DNA from: Acidobacteriota bacterium
GTDB lineage: Bacteria > Acidobacteriota > Terriglobia > Terriglobales > Acidobacteriaceae
DNA: 64,000 bases
NCBI GenBank assembly: GCA_021780315.1
Contig: JAJXYY010000024.1
Span: 62,001-126,000, forward strand
Reading direction: 5' to 3'
The translations under genes and the position numbers were made by a program. Positions 17,698 through 26,994 of this stretch are shown here, piece after piece (position 1 is the stretch's first letter; each line of letters starts with the position of its first letter). The notes under the pieces were generated by a model. The model searched no databases. It worked only from the letters and a program-made list of their open reading frames with translations, and was not told where the DNA came from.

Positions 17698-18205
17698 GGG
17701 TGGAATCTCCTGATGCTGATTGCTTGGATGCGCTGACGCGGCGGGCGCGGAAGAAATTCTGGAGGAGGGTTGCACACTCTTCGGCGAGGAGGCCGGCGGT
17801 GACTTCGACGCGATGGTTGAGTTGGGGGTGGTTCATGACGGAGAGGACACTGCCGCAGGCCCCGGCTTTGGGGTCGGGGGCGGCGTAGACGAGGCGATCG
17901 ATGCGGGCGTGGAGGATGGCTCCGGCGCACATGGCGCAGGGTTCGAGGGTGACGTAGAGGGTGCAGCCATCGGGTTCGCCGGGAGGCGGGCTGAGGCGGT
18001 AGTTCTGGAGGGCGAGGCCGGCGGCGCGGAGAGCGACGATCTCGGCGTGGGCGGAGGGGTCGTGGTCGCGGAGGACGCGGTTCTGGCCGCGGGCGATGAT
18101 CTCGTTCTTGTAGACGATGACGGCGCCGATGGGGACTTCGCCGGAGGCTTCGGCGGATTGGGCTTCGGTGATGGCGGCGTTCATGAAGGTGAGGTCGTCA
18201 GGCAT
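17690..18205 (-). CDS. tadA: tRNA adenosine(34) deaminase
   Basis: TadA converts adenosine 34 to inosine in tRNA-Arg(ACG), allowing wobble decoding. The zinc site is complete: HAE with the proton-shuttling Glu in DPSAHAEIVALR, and the two cysteines in TLEPCAMCAGAI. FMNAAITEAQSAEASGEVPIGAV at the N-terminus is typical. The start ATG at 18205 (MPDDLTF) is preferred over a TTG two codons earlier. The 171-residue length is slightly longer than the E. coli enzyme because of a Ser/Ala-rich C-terminal tail. The gene's 3' end overlaps the SDR start. Confidence 0.93.
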   Translation of the reverse strand: MPDDLTFMNAAITEAQSAEASGEVPIGAVIVYKNEIIARGQNRVLRDHDPSAHAEIVALRAAGLALQNYRLSPPPGEPDGCTLYVTLEPCAMCAGAILHARIDRLVYAAPDPKAGACGSVLSVMNHPQLNHRVEVTAGLLAEECATLLQNFFRARRVSASKQSASGDSTHD

Positions 18206-18238
18206 TATCAATAGCTAAACACGAATTTGGAGTGTAGT

Positions 18239-18248
18239 TACAATTGTA
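18239..18248. promoter_or_regulatory. Palindromic candidate operator before brnT
   Basis: TACAATTGTA is a perfect 10-bp palindrome 16 bases before the brnT start, in the only gap between tadA and brnT. BrnA-type ribbon-helix-helix antitoxins are known to repress their own promoter by binding palindromes, so this is the natural candidate site. It is inferred, not shown. Confidence 0.5.
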
Positions 18249-18264
18249 GTGCTAGGATTTGGGA

Positions 18265-18540
18265 GTGGAATTTGAGTGGAACTCGACCAAAGCCAAGAGC
18301 AATGCGCGAAAGCATGGCATCACTTTTGAAGTTGCAGCCGGAGTGTTCGAGGATGGGAATCGGACGGAGCGGTTGGATGCAGAAGCTTCTGAAGGTGAAG
18401 AACGTTGGGCTACGACGGGCCTGGTCGAAGGAATAGAAATTTATGTTGTGTATGCGGTGCGAGGTGAGGTGATTCGCCTGATCTCGGCCAGAAGGGCGAG
18501 CCGATATGAGAGAGACGAGTACTGGAACCGTACGGTTTAA
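18265..18540 (+). CDS. brnT: BrnT-family toxin
   Basis: A 91-residue protein beginning MEFEWNSTKAKSNARKHGI (GTG start; AGGA lies seven bases before it). BrnT proteins are RNase toxins with a RelE-like fold. The family hallmarks are visible: FEWNSTKAKSNARKHGITFE near the start, the middle strand EGEERWATTGLVEGIEIYVV and the C-terminal RLISARRASRYERDEYW with its Arg/Glu/Tyr-rich active region. It ends inside the start of brnA (35-base overlap), the usual toxin-first order for this family. A TTG six bases earlier is a less likely start. Confidence 0.88.
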   Translation: MEFEWNSTKAKSNARKHGITFEVAAGVFEDGNRTERLDAEASEGEERWATTGLVEGIEIYVVYAVRGEVIRLISARRASRYERDEYWNRTV

Positions 18541-18820
18541 ACTGGATCCGAAGAATCCTCCGAAGATGACGGCGCAGCAAATGAAGCGGCTGCGTGAGAT
18601 GAAGGACGAAGAGATTGACTACAGCGATGCTCCTGCTTCGCCGCGAGATGCCGTGTGGACGCGACCGGGGGCGCTGATTCCGGCTGGGAATAAGAAGCAG
18701 ATTACGGTGCGGCTGGATGCGGATGTGCTGGAGTTCTTCAAGAAGACTGGGGCGCGGTATCAGAGTCGGATTAACGCGGCGCTGCGGGAGTATATGAAGG
18801 CGCATGAGAAGGCTTCGTAG
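18506..18820 (+). CDS. brnA: BrnA-family antitoxin
   Basis: A 104-residue antitoxin. The N-terminal half is charged and probably wraps the toxin (KMTAQQMKRLREMKDEEIDY, then SDAPASPRDAVWTRPGALIP). The C-terminal half is the ribbon-helix-helix DNA-binding part (KKQITVRLDADVLEFFKKTG, ARYQSRINAALREYM). BrnA proteins neutralise BrnT and repress the operon. The gene overlaps the toxin by 35 bases, so both are made from one message. It ends ten bases before the convergent unknown gene at 18831. Confidence 0.88.
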   Translation: MRETSTGTVRFKLDPKNPPKMTAQQMKRLREMKDEEIDYSDAPASPRDAVWTRPGALIPAGNKKQITVRLDADVLEFFKKTGARYQSRINAALREYMKAHEKAS

Positions 18821-18830
18821 GGGAAGCGGA

Positions 18831-19160
18831 TTATTGCTGACGCACTCGTGGCTGGGCCTCGGGGCCGAAGAATTGAGCGATCTGCTGTGCTAATCTTTCG
18901 AGCGCCGGGCGTCTCAGGGCAAGCTCAGCGTCATCATCGATGAAGTTTCTGCGCCAGATTGCTTCGAGGATTGGAAGCTGATGGCTCACCGTGATTTGAT
19001 CTGTTTGAAAATGTGCGATTGCGGTATGCAGAGCCTCAGCTTCGGTATCGTATTCGTCGGCGGGGGCGCCATGAATCTCGATTAGACCTTCAACATCAGC
19101 GTTACGGACGAGTTCCTTGATGGATTCGAGGTCGGGTGGTGGGGGCCAGGGTTTGCTCAT
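18831..19160 (-). CDS. Unknown protein coupled to aguA
   Basis: A 109-residue, mostly helical acidic protein (MSKPWPPPPDLESIKELVRN, then EYDTEAEALHTAIAHFQ, then EAIWRRNFIDDDAELALRRP). No metal or catalytic motif stands out and I do not recognise the family. Its ATG overlaps the aguA stop (ATGA), so it is translationally coupled to agmatine deiminase. A regulator, chaperone or accessory role in polyamine synthesis is conceivable but not shown. Confidence 0.65.
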   Translation of the reverse strand: MSKPWPPPPDLESIKELVRNADVEGLIEIHGAPADEYDTEAEALHTAIAHFQTDQITVSHQLPILEAIWRRNFIDDDAELALRRPALERLAQQIAQFFGPEAQPRVRQQ

Positions 19161-20239
19161 GCGGGTTCTTGTTGGGTCATACAGTGGAGGGTGCCTAGTC
19201 CCCAGACGAGGTCTACGGCGTGGATGCCTATGACTTCGCGGGTGGGGAAGCAGTTGGCGATGATGTTGAGGGCGTGGCGGTCGTGGGGGTCGTTGAAGGT
19301 GGGGACGAGGACGAGATTGTTGGCGATGTAGAAGTTGGCGTAGCTGGCGGGGAGGCGTTGGCCTTCGAAGACTACGGGGTTGGGCATGGGGAGGGTGATG
19401 ATTTGGAAGGGGTCTCCGGCGAGGTTGCGGGCGGAGCGAAGGCGGTCGAGGTTTTCGGCGAGGGGGAGGTGGTTCTCGTCGTGGGTGTTGGGTTCGACGG
19501 CGGTGAGGATGGTGTTTTCGGCAACGAAGCGGGTGATGTCGTCTACGTGGCCGTGGGTGTCGTCGCCAGCGCAGCCGCGGTTGAGCCAGATGGTCTGGTC
19601 GATGCCGAGGTAGTTTTTGAAGGCTTGTTCGAGGTGGGTGCGGGTGGTTTCCTTGTCGCCGAGGCCGGGGTTACGTTCCTGGACTTCAGAGAGGAGGCAC
19701 TCCTCGGTGGTGAGGAGGATTCCGGCACCGTTGGTGTCGATGCTGCCGCCTTCGAGGACGAGGCGGTGAGGGGCTCGATGGGGGAAGGGGACCTCGGGGC
19801 AGAACTCGGGCATGGCGTAGAGTTTGGCGACGTGCTGGGGGATCTGGTTGTCGCGGCGCCAGTTGTCGTACTTGGCCCAGGCATTGAACTTCCAGTTGGT
19901 GAGGGCGATGTCGCCTGCGGGGTTTTTGACGAAGATGGGGCCGGAGTCGCGCAGCCAGACGCGGTCGGTGGGCCAGTGGTGGAAGTGGAGGCGGGCGAGG
20001 TTGGCTCCGGCGCGGCGGAGCTGGCCGGTGGCACGGTCTTCGGCGTCGGGATTGTTGACGAGGATGTGAACGTCTTCGACGGCGGAGAGGTGGCGGACGA
20101 TCTCGGCGTAGACCCAGGGGATGGGGAGGAATTTTCCTGGCCAGTCTTCGGCGTTGTGGGGCCAGGCGATCCAGGTAGCGGCGTGGGGGGCCCATTCGGC
20201 GGGCATGCGGTAGTTCTGGGCGCTGGGGGTGTCGGTCAT
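19157..20239 (-). CDS. aguA: Agmatine deiminase
   Basis: AguA hydrolyses agmatine to N-carbamoylputrescine and ammonia. The 360-residue enzyme has the guanidino-group-modifying fold: RMPAEWAPHAATWIAWPHN at the start, WLRDSGPIFV (substrate Asp), LEGGSIDTNG, GDDTHGHVDDI (catalytic His/Asp region) and the nucleophilic Cys in GLGTLHCMTQQ near the end. The start MTDTPSAQ is preferred over a longer in-frame extension with no family counterpart. Order on the strand is aguB, a small membrane protein, aguA, an unknown gene. AguB, which uses its product, lies about 660 bases upstream. Confidence 0.94.
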   Translation of the reverse strand: MTDTPSAQNYRMPAEWAPHAATWIAWPHNAEDWPGKFLPIPWVYAEIVRHLSAVEDVHILVNNPDAEDRATGQLRRAGANLARLHFHHWPTDRVWLRDSGPIFVKNPAGDIALTNWKFNAWAKYDNWRRDNQIPQHVAKLYAMPEFCPEVPFPHRAPHRLVLEGGSIDTNGAGILLTTEECLLSEVQERNPGLGDKETTRTHLEQAFKNYLGIDQTIWLNRGCAGDDTHGHVDDITRFVAENTILTAVEPNTHDENHLPLAENLDRLRSARNLAGDPFQIITLPMPNPVVFEGQRLPASYANFYIANNLVLVPTFNDPHDRHALNIIANCFPTREVIGIHAVDLVWGLGTLHCMTQQEPA

Positions 20240-20452
20240 CGGCGTCTGGCTGCTTTCGTGGTGGTGTCTGCTGGTTGAGGGGGATACCCCCCCCTCCCCG
20301 TCATTATGGTGCAAAGTCTTCGATCCAGATGAGTTAGGTCCGGACTTGAGGTGCAGGTACTGGGTCTGATGCTGAGCGGTGGTGTTTGGCGCGCAGTTCC
20401 GTAGCCAGTGCCGTGTCAAGTATAGACGGTTGGATTGGGTGGATTTGTGACG
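20240..20452. other. Gap between small membrane gene and aguA
   Basis: A stretch of 213 bases, including a C-run (ACCCCCCCCT) near 20290 and a purine-rich patch. No ribosome site or family match is seen in the extension of the aguA frame through this gap. It probably carries the aguA leader. Confidence 0.35.
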
Positions 20453-20686
20453 CTAGAAGCTGGAGTGGAGGGACCAGACCAGAGCCATGCCGAAGAGGAT
20501 GTAGGCGGTGCCGATGAGCTTCCAGTTGGTGGAGGATATTTGTTGGAAGTTGGCGGAGTAGCGGGAGAAGAGGCGGCGGCCCAGGAGAGTTCGGTAGATG
20601 GGGAGAACTTTGGTGGGGGCGGCGAGATGGGTGGCTCCGAGGAGGATGTAGGCGGCGGCGAGGATGAGGATCAGGATGGGGAGCAT
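20453..20686 (-). CDS. Small membrane protein between aguB and aguA
   Basis: A 77-residue protein with two likely membrane segments: LPILILILAAAYILLGATHL at the start and LIGTAYILFGMALVWSL at the end. A basic, polar middle (PIYRTLLGRRLFSRYSANFQ) separates them. I do not recognise a family. Its place between the two agmatine-pathway genes on the same strand suggests co-transcription, but a transport role is only a guess, as 77 residues is short for a transporter. Confidence 0.6.
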   Translation of the reverse strand: MLPILILILAAAYILLGATHLAAPTKVLPIYRTLLGRRLFSRYSANFQQISSTNWKLIGTAYILFGMALVWSLHSSF

Positions 20687-20762
20687 GGTGGGCGAGTTAG
20701 GCGAGGATACCTTACTACGGACGTTCAGGAAGTTGCGAGTCTGTCTGGGGAGAGGTGTTCAA

Positions 20763-20788
20763 CCCATGTCCCAAGGGCGGGACATGGG
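20763..20788. repeat. Palindrome with GGGACATGGG arm
   Basis: Perfect 10-bp arms (CCCATGTCCC at 20763-20772, its complement at 20779-20788) with a six-base spacer. It lies in the gap between aguB and the small membrane gene, just ahead of a REP-like hairpin. Like that hairpin it is followed by GGGGCACCC or a near copy, suggesting a shared element boundary. Confidence 0.65.
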
Positions 20789-20835
20789 GCACCCGAGCGC
20801 TTTTTGAGAGAGAGAAAGACGGTCGGGCTTTGCCC

Positions 20836-20880
20836 GATACCCACCTTAGCGACGATGAGGCTGTCGCGAAGATGGGGCAC
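20836..20880. repeat. REP-like hairpin repeat, copy 2
   Basis: Left arm GATACCCACCTTAGCGAC (20836-20853), loop GATGAGGCT, right arm 20863-20880. It is nearly identical to the copy at 15175-15220: the arms share CCCACCTT and GTCGCGAA, and the loops differ by one base (GATGAGTCT versus GATGAGGCT). It lies 24 bases after the aguB stop on the minus strand. Confidence 0.75.
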
Positions 20881-20903
20881 CCGGATTGTTGGCGTGGCGG
20901 TGG

Positions 20904-21848
20904 TTAGTCGAGGAAGCGGCTGGTGATTCCGGCGTAGGCGTCGATGCGGCGGTCGCGCAGGAAGGGCCAGTTGCGGCGGGTGTCTTCGAGGAGTTTCAGG
21001 TCGATTTCTGCGGTGAGGATCTCTTCTTTATCGTGGGAGGCCTGGGCGAGGATGCGTCCGAAGGGGTCTGCGATGAAGGAGCCGCCCCAGAACTCGAGGC
21101 CGGACTGCGGGGTGTGGTCGCCGGGGCCGGTCATGGTGGTGCCGTTGTGGGTGACGTCGCCGTGCTCGTGGCCTACGCGGTTGACGGCTCCGACGAAGAC
21201 TCCGTTGGCGATGGCGTGGGCTCGCTGCATGGTTTGCCAGGCGGAGTATTGGGCCTCGCCGTACTCGGCTTTTTCGGAGGGGTGCCAGCCGATGGCGGTG
21301 GGGTAGAAGAGGGTGGTGGCTCCGCTGAGGGCGGTGAGGCGGGCGGCTTCGGGGTACCACTGGTCCCAGCAGATGAGGGTGCCGATACTGCCGTGGCTGG
21401 TGGTCTGGGCTTTGAAGCCGAGGTCTCCGGGGGTGAAGTAAAACTTCTCGTAATAGAGGGGGTCGTCGGGGATGTGCATCTTGCGGTAGATGCTGTGGAT
21501 GTGGTCGGGGCCGGTAGCGGCGTGGTCGAGGATGGCGGCGGTGTTGTGGTAGAGGCCGGGGGCGCGGCGCTCGAAGAGGCTGGCGACGAGGACGATTTTT
21601 TCTTCGCGGACGATGGCGCTGAGGCGTGCGGTAGAGGGGCCGGGGATGGACTCGGCGGTGTCGAAGAGGGCGTGCTCTTCGCGTTGGCAGAAGTACTGGG
21701 CGCGGAAGAGTTCGGGGAGGCAGACGATGTTGGCTCCGGCGCGGGCGGCCTCGCGGACGCGGTCAGCGGCTTTGTCGAGGTTAGCGGCGGTGTCGGGGGC
21801 GCAGGACATCTGGATGAGGGCGATGCGGGAGTTAGTGGTCTTGGACAT
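20904..21848 (-). CDS. aguB: N-carbamoylputrescine amidohydrolase
   Basis: AguB is a nitrilase-fold enzyme that splits N-carbamoylputrescine into putrescine, CO2 and ammonia. The triad is visible: Glu in VCLPELFRAQYF, Lys in YRKMHIPDDPLYYEKFYF, and Cys in GTLICWDQWYPEAARL. The specific match to AguB rather than general nitrilases rests on the DDPLYYEKFYFTPGDLG block and the nearby aguA. The start MSKTTNSR (314 residues) has AGGAA eight bases upstream. It is probably the first gene of the aguB-aguA group. Confidence 0.93.
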   Translation of the reverse strand: MSKTTNSRIALIQMSCAPDTAANLDKAADRVREAARAGANIVCLPELFRAQYFCQREEHALFDTAESIPGPSTARLSAIVREEKIVLVASLFERRAPGLYHNTAAILDHAATGPDHIHSIYRKMHIPDDPLYYEKFYFTPGDLGFKAQTTSHGSIGTLICWDQWYPEAARLTALSGATTLFYPTAIGWHPSEKAEYGEAQYSAWQTMQRAHAIANGVFVGAVNRVGHEHGDVTHNGTTMTGPGDHTPQSGLEFWGGSFIADPFGRILAQASHDKEEILTAEIDLKLLEDTRRNWPFLRDRRIDAYAGITSRFLD

Positions 21849-22160
21849 GAAAGAGTTCCTAAGTACTGAGGGTACGGTATTGTGGCGGTTTGCCCAAGTT
21901 GCGAGAGAGTGAATTTCTGGTTTTTCTGGGATTGATAGGGGAGGGTGCTGGAATTGCGGCTGAATGTGGGGGATGGTGGTGGCGGCGGAGTTGAAGCAAT
22001 GAAGTTGAGGCACAAAAACTTTTGTCTGTGTGAATTTTTCTGATAGGTTGAAAGTGTTGGGTAGCTGGCCCCCGTCGCTCCAGCGCTCTTCGACCCCATT
22101 ACAACCAACTTCACCGCCTTGTTGCGGAATACGTGTACTTCATTGCAGAAGGAGTGTCAT
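21849..22160. other. Divergent intergenic region between aguB and glnA
   Basis: 312 bases with promoters expected for both genes. A weak sigma-70-like pair for glnA can be proposed (TTGTCT, 16-base spacer, TAGGTT) near 22020-22050. No clear NtrC-type sigma-54 site or palindrome was seen. Confidence 0.35.
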
Positions 22161-23588
22161 TTGAGCGAATTTCGAGATTTTCTGGAGCTTTCCTACGGCG
22201 AACTAGAGGACCTGAACCTGCAGGCAAAAGAGCAGCGCAAGAAGCGTGTCTCTGCCGATGTGATTCGGGAAGAGCGCTTGAAGTACCTTACAGACGAACG
22301 CCGGATCAAGGCTGTGACTGTCCTGTTCAGCGACCTGGAAGGCCGTCTGCACATGTTGGACTATGACAAGAAGTTTTTGATCAACAGCTACGACAACCTG
22401 ACCTTTGATGGCTCGTCGATACGTGGGTTTACGGCGCAGCGGGAGAGCGATCTGCGTTTGGGCATTGACTGGAGCGCCTTCTATTGGGTGCCGGCGGATG
22501 TGTTTGGCGCGGGCAAGGTGATGGTGTTTGGTGAAGTGATCGACAAGAACGGCAGCACGTACTCGGGCGACCTGCGTGGCGTGTTGAAGCAGTATTCCAA
22601 AGAGTTGTTTGAAAAGAACGGCTACACGCTGAACGCGGCGAATGAGATTGAAGGCTTTCTGTTCGAGGGTGTTGACGCCGAGCGGAGCTACCACGAGACG
22701 GGCACGTTCGAGTATGTGAACAAGGGCGGCTACTACCACTCGCTGCCGGGTGATCCGCTGCGTGAGTTTATCGACACGACTGCGGAAGTGCAGCGTGCGA
22801 TGGGCTTCGAGAACGAAAAAGACCATCCTGAGGTGGCTCCGAGCCAGTTCGAGATCAACTACAGCTACGGCGAGGTGGTTGCGGCCGCGGACCAGATTCA
22901 GTTGTACAAGCTGATCTGCCGCCAGGTAGCGACGCAGATGGGCATGACGGCGAGCTTTTTGCCGAAGCCAGTAGTTGGCGTGAACGGCAGCGGCATGCAC
23001 ACGAACGTCTCGATCACGAAGAATGGCAAGAACCTATTCTGGGACCCGAAGGGCGAAGAGAAGATTTCGAAGCTGGCGTGGCAGTTTACGGACCGCATTC
23101 TGACGCATGGCAACGATCTTTGCCTGTTGCTGAATGCCAGCGTGAACTCGTACCGTCGTCTTGATCCTCACTTTGAGGCGCCGAACCAGATCAAGGCTTC
23201 GGCGACGGACCGTGGATCGATGGTGCGTATCCCGATTGGCAACGAGAAGTCTTCGCGGGTGGAAGTGCGTTCGGTTGGTCCGGATGCGAACCCGTACATG
23301 GTGCTGTACTCGATCTTCAAGACGGGTCTGGACGGCAGCACGGCGAAGATCAAGAACCTGCGGCAGGCGGATCGTTATCTACCGGACAACATCTACACGG
23401 CGATTGACAACTTCCGCGCTGCAGAGTGGACGTCGACGATTCTAGGCGAGGATGTGAAGAGCCGTTATGCGGATCTGAAGCAGGCTTCGGCTGATCGGTG
23501 CCCCCGGTTGCTGGGAACGATTGTGAAGACGTCGGAGGTACAGTTCCACCACGATGTGTACAACCAGTTGCTCTGGAACATTTTCTAG
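22161..23588 (+). CDS. glnA: Class I glutamine synthetase
   Basis: Glutamine synthetase makes glutamine from glutamate, ammonia and ATP. The start is a TTG ([19 protein letters not shown]) because AAGGAG lies six bases before it; an upstream in-frame start lacks a site. Landmarks: [16 protein letters not shown] (metal Glu), [10 protein letters not shown], the ATP-site [14 protein letters not shown], and NKFRIPIGNE-like [18 protein letters not shown]. The tyrosine that is adenylylated in enterobacterial GS (NLYDLPPEE) is absent: the aligned segment is [11 protein letters not shown]. So control by GlnE-type adenylylation is unlikely. A strong terminator follows. Confidence 0.93.
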   Translation: MSEFRDFLELSYGELEDLNLQAKEQRKKRVSADVIREERLKYLTDERRIKAVTVLFSDLEGRLHMLDYDKKFLINSYDNLTFDGSSIRGFTAQRESDLRLGIDWSAFYWVPADVFGAGKVMVFGEVIDKNGSTYSGDLRGVLKQYSKELFEKNGYTLNAANEIEGFLFEGVDAERSYHETGTFEYVNKGGYYHSLPGDPLREFIDTTAEVQRAMGFENEKDHPEVAPSQFEINYSYGEVVAAADQIQLYKLICRQVATQMGMTASFLPKPVVGVNGSGMHTNVSITKNGKNLFWDPKGEEKISKLAWQFTDRILTHGNDLCLLLNASVNSYRRLDPHFEAPNQIKASATDRGSMVRIPIGNEKSSRVEVRSVGPDANPYMVLYSIFKTGLDGSTAKIKNLRQADRYLPDNIYTAIDNFRAAEWTSTILGEDVKSRYADLKQASADRCPRLLGTIVKTSEVQFHHDVYNQLLWNIF

Positions 23589-23607
23589 TCGACTGGAACG
23601 GATGGTG

Positions 23608-23638
23608 AAAGAGCCCTGGCCTTCGGCTGGGGCTTTTT
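23608..23638 (+). terminator. Rho-independent terminator after glnA
   Basis: A 14-pair stem with wobbles (AAAGAGCCCTGGCC at 23608-23621 against 23625-23638) and a three-base TTC loop ends in a T run (GGCTTTTT). It lies 20 bases after the glnA stop. Confidence 0.85.
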
Positions 23639-23644
23639 CAGTTT

Positions 23645-23679
23645 TGTGCGGTGAGCGGACTTGCTGTGCGGTAAACGGA
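23645..23679. repeat. 15-bp direct repeat upstream of icd
   Basis: TGTGCGGTGAGCGGA (23645-23659) and TGTGCGGTAAACGGA (23665-23679) differ at two positions and are spaced exactly 20 bp start to start, near two helical turns. They sit between the glnA terminator and icd, so they are a candidate regulator-binding pair for icd. Confidence 0.5.
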
Positions 23680-23748
23680 ATAGCTTCTTGCGAGGGGTAT
23701 CTTTGCGATGGTAGGCTGCGTCCAAATGTTCTGGAGGATTTTGACGCG

Positions 23749-25155
23749 ATGAAAGCCAGCTATAACGGAATTGCCGTTCCCACCGATGGTCAGCCGATTG
23801 AATATGCCAATGGAACCTTTACGGTACCGGACCATCCGATCATTCCGTTTATCGAGGGTGATGGTACGGGGCGGGATATCTGGCGTGCTTCGCAGCGGGT
23901 GTTCGATGCGGCGGTAGAGAAGGCGTATGGGGGCAAGCGCGGGGTGAAGTGGTTCGAGGTGCTGGCGGGTGAGAAGGCGTATCGGCAGACGCAGAACTGG
24001 CTTCCGGACGATACGGTGAGCGCGACGATGGACTTTCGCGTGTCGATCAAAGGGCCGCTGACGACGCCGGTGGGAGGTGGGATTCGGAGCTTGAATGTGG
24101 CGCTGCGGCAGTTGATGGATTTGTACCAGTGCGTGCGTCCGGTGAAGTACTACGCGGGTGTGCCGAGTCCGGTTAAGCATCCGGAGCAGTTGGATGTGGT
24201 GATCTTCCGGGAGAATACGGAGGATATTTATGCGGGCATCGAGTTTCGCGAGGGGACTCCGGAGGCGGCAAAGTTTATCGCGTTTGTGAACGACGAGATG
24301 CTGAAGGGTACGAAGAAGAAGGTACGTCTGGACTCTGGTGTGGGGGTGAAGCCGATCTCGATTACGGGTTCGAAGCGACTGGTGCGGGCGGCGATTGCGT
24401 TTGCGCTGAAGGAAGGTCGCAAGACGGTGACGCTGGTGCACAAGGGGAACATCCAGAAGTTTACGGAGGGTGCGTTCCGCGAGTGGGGGTATGAGGTGGC
24501 GACGCAGGAGTTCCGCGAGCAGACGGTGACGGAGCGCGAGAGCTGGATTCTGGGGAACGTGGAGGCTAATCCTGCGCTGACGGCGGAGGAGAATGCGGCG
24601 CTGATAGAGCCGGGAATCGAGTTTGCGGCTAAGGAGTTTGGCGAGAGCGTAGTGGCCGAAGTGAAGGCGGTGCTGGCATCGATTGGGCGTTCGCACGGGA
24701 ACGGCCAGTGGAAGCAGAAGGTGCTGGTGAACGACCGGATTGCGGACTCGATCTTTCAGCAGATTATTATTCGGCCTTCGGACTATAGCGTGCTGGCGAC
24801 GACGAACCTTAATGGCGACTACATTTCGGATGCGGCGGCGGCGCAGGTGGGCGGGTTGGGAATCGCTCCTGGCGCGAACATTGGCGACGGATATGCGGTG
24901 TTTGAGGCGACGCACGGGACGGCTCCGAAGTATGCGGACAAGGATGTGATCAATCCGGGATCGGTGATTCTGTCGGGCGTGATGCTGTTCGACTTTCTGG
25001 ACTGGACGGAGGCGGCGCGGCTGATCGAAAGCTCAATGGAGAAGACGATTGCGCAGAAGTTTGTGACGTATGACTTTGAGCGGTCGATGGTGGGCGCGAC
25101 GAAGGCTAAGACGAGTGAGTTTGCGAGCCGTATGATTGAGAATATGAGTAAGTAG
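23749..25155 (+). CDS. icd: NADP-dependent isocitrate dehydrogenase
   Basis: Icd oxidises isocitrate to 2-oxoglutarate and CO2. The 468-residue protein starts [13 protein letters not shown], with GGAGG about 11 bases upstream. The substrate segment [13 protein letters not shown] includes the serine phosphorylated by AceK in enterobacteria. Further landmarks are [17 protein letters not shown] and [13 protein letters not shown]. The cofactor segment [18 protein letters not shown] has the Lys-Tyr pair of NADP-specific enzymes. It is longer than the E. coli enzyme (416) because of an inserted segment around [20 protein letters not shown]. mdh follows after 71 bases on the same strand. Confidence 0.93.
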   Translation: MKASYNGIAVPTDGQPIEYANGTFTVPDHPIIPFIEGDGTGRDIWRASQRVFDAAVEKAYGGKRGVKWFEVLAGEKAYRQTQNWLPDDTVSATMDFRVSIKGPLTTPVGGGIRSLNVALRQLMDLYQCVRPVKYYAGVPSPVKHPEQLDVVIFRENTEDIYAGIEFREGTPEAAKFIAFVNDEMLKGTKKKVRLDSGVGVKPISITGSKRLVRAAIAFALKEGRKTVTLVHKGNIQKFTEGAFREWGYEVATQEFREQTVTERESWILGNVEANPALTAEENAALIEPGIEFAAKEFGESVVAEVKAVLASIGRSHGNGQWKQKVLVNDRIADSIFQQIIIRPSDYSVLATTNLNGDYISDAAAAQVGGLGIAPGANIGDGYAVFEATHGTAPKYADKDVINPGSVILSGVMLFDFLDWTEAARLIESSMEKTIAQKFVTYDFERSMVGATKAKTSEFASRMIENMSK

Positions 25156-25177
25156 CACGTATGAAGAGCAGGCCCAT

Positions 25178-26156
<979 letters not shown>

Positions 26157-26176
26157 GCTGGTTGCGATGTGATGCG

Positions 26177-26205
26177 AAAGGCCCGCTCGATGAGCGGGCC
26201 TTTTT
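26177..26205. terminator. Intrinsic terminator between mdh and ppi genes
   Basis: Perfect 12-bp stem AAAGGCCCGCTC / GAGCGGGCCTTT (26177-26188, 26192-26203) with a three-base loop and a T run on the plus strand, 20 bases after mdh. Its minus-strand reading also ends in Ts, so it may serve the convergent cyclophilin gene too. Confidence 0.9.
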
Positions 26206-26238
26206 GGTTGATGTTGCTTTTTATGTTGGATTGCGGTG

Positions 26239-26760
26239 TTAGGCGATGCGTTCGATGGTTACGGATTCGAGGACTACTGGGGTTTTGGGTCGGTCCATGC
26301 CGTCGCGGGAGACTTTGGAGATTTTTTCTGCGATGTCGTAGCCTTCGACGACTTCACCGAAGATGGTGTGTTTGCCGGTGAGCCAGCTGGTATCGGTGGT
26401 GGTGATGAAGAACTGGCTGCCGTTGGTGTTGGGGCCGGCGTTGGCCATGGCGAGTTTGCCGGGCTGCTGGAAGCCATGTTTGGAGCCCTTGGTCTCGTCG
26501 GCGAACTTGTAGCCGGGGCCGCCCATACCGGTGCCTTCGGGGTCTCCGCCCTGGATCATGAAGTTGGGGATGACGCGGTGGAAGATGGTTCCGTCGTAGA
26601 GCTTGGGGCCTTTCTTGGAGCGGCTGTTCCACTCTTTGGTGCCTTCGGCGAGACCGATGAAGTTGGCGACGGTCTCGGGTGCGTCCTTTTCAAAGAGTTC
26701 GCAGACGATGGTACCTTCGGTGGTTTTGAAGGTGGCGTAGGTGCCGGGCTTGGTTGGCAT
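26239..26760 (-). CDS. Cyclophilin peptidyl-prolyl isomerase, cytoplasmic
   Basis: A 173-residue cyclophilin without a signal peptide. The start MPTKPGTYATFKT is set by AAGGAG nine bases upstream. The catalytic Arg and Phe lie in [29 protein letters not shown] and LTGKHTIFGEVVEG are the rest of the active-site wall. It speeds proline isomerisation during folding. A paralogue with a signal peptide lies just upstream on the same strand, so the two look like a cytosolic/periplasmic pair. Confidence 0.93.
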   Translation of the reverse strand: MPTKPGTYATFKTTEGTIVCELFEKDAPETVANFIGLAEGTKEWNSRSKKGPKLYDGTIFHRVIPNFMIQGGDPEGTGMGGPGYKFADETKGSKHGFQQPGKLAMANAGPNTNGSQFFITTTDTSWLTGKHTIFGEVVEGYDIAEKISKVSRDGMDRPKTPVVLESVTIERIA

Positions 26761-26994
26761 TTCGGTGTTCTCCTTGCGGGTTTGGGCTTTGATGGAACGT
26801 AAGCCGGTTTGGGGGAAAGTGTTGGGACCTACCGAGAAAGATTGGCCAGGGCGAGCGTGCTGGCCCCAGAGGCTAAAGGTCAATTTCTGGAGGACCTAAA
26901 TGCCAAGGCTAAAGCCTTGGCGCACCTAGAAGCAAATGGGTGGGTTGCTTCGGGGAGGGGTTGGTTGGCTGTAGGGGGTGCTGTGGGTTGAAGG
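26761..26994. other. Gap between the two cyclophilin genes
   Basis: 234 bases. It contains a palindrome at 26902-26921 with no T-run. The rest shows no coding signal or clear promoter pair. Confidence 0.4.
26902..26921. repeat. Perfect palindrome with AGGCT/AGCCT arms
   Basis: GCCAAGGCT AA AGCCTTGGC: nine-base arms with a two-base centre. It is one of several GGCT-AA/GA/AC-AGCC palindromes in gaps of this window (30573, 32473, 32510, 61882). It lies in the gap between the two cyclophilin genes. Confidence 0.6.

Noticed and set aside
22014-22060. Sigma-54 or NtrC-type control of glnA
   Set aside because: No GG-N10-GC pair of the right spacing was found before the start; only a weak sigma-70-like pair is visible.
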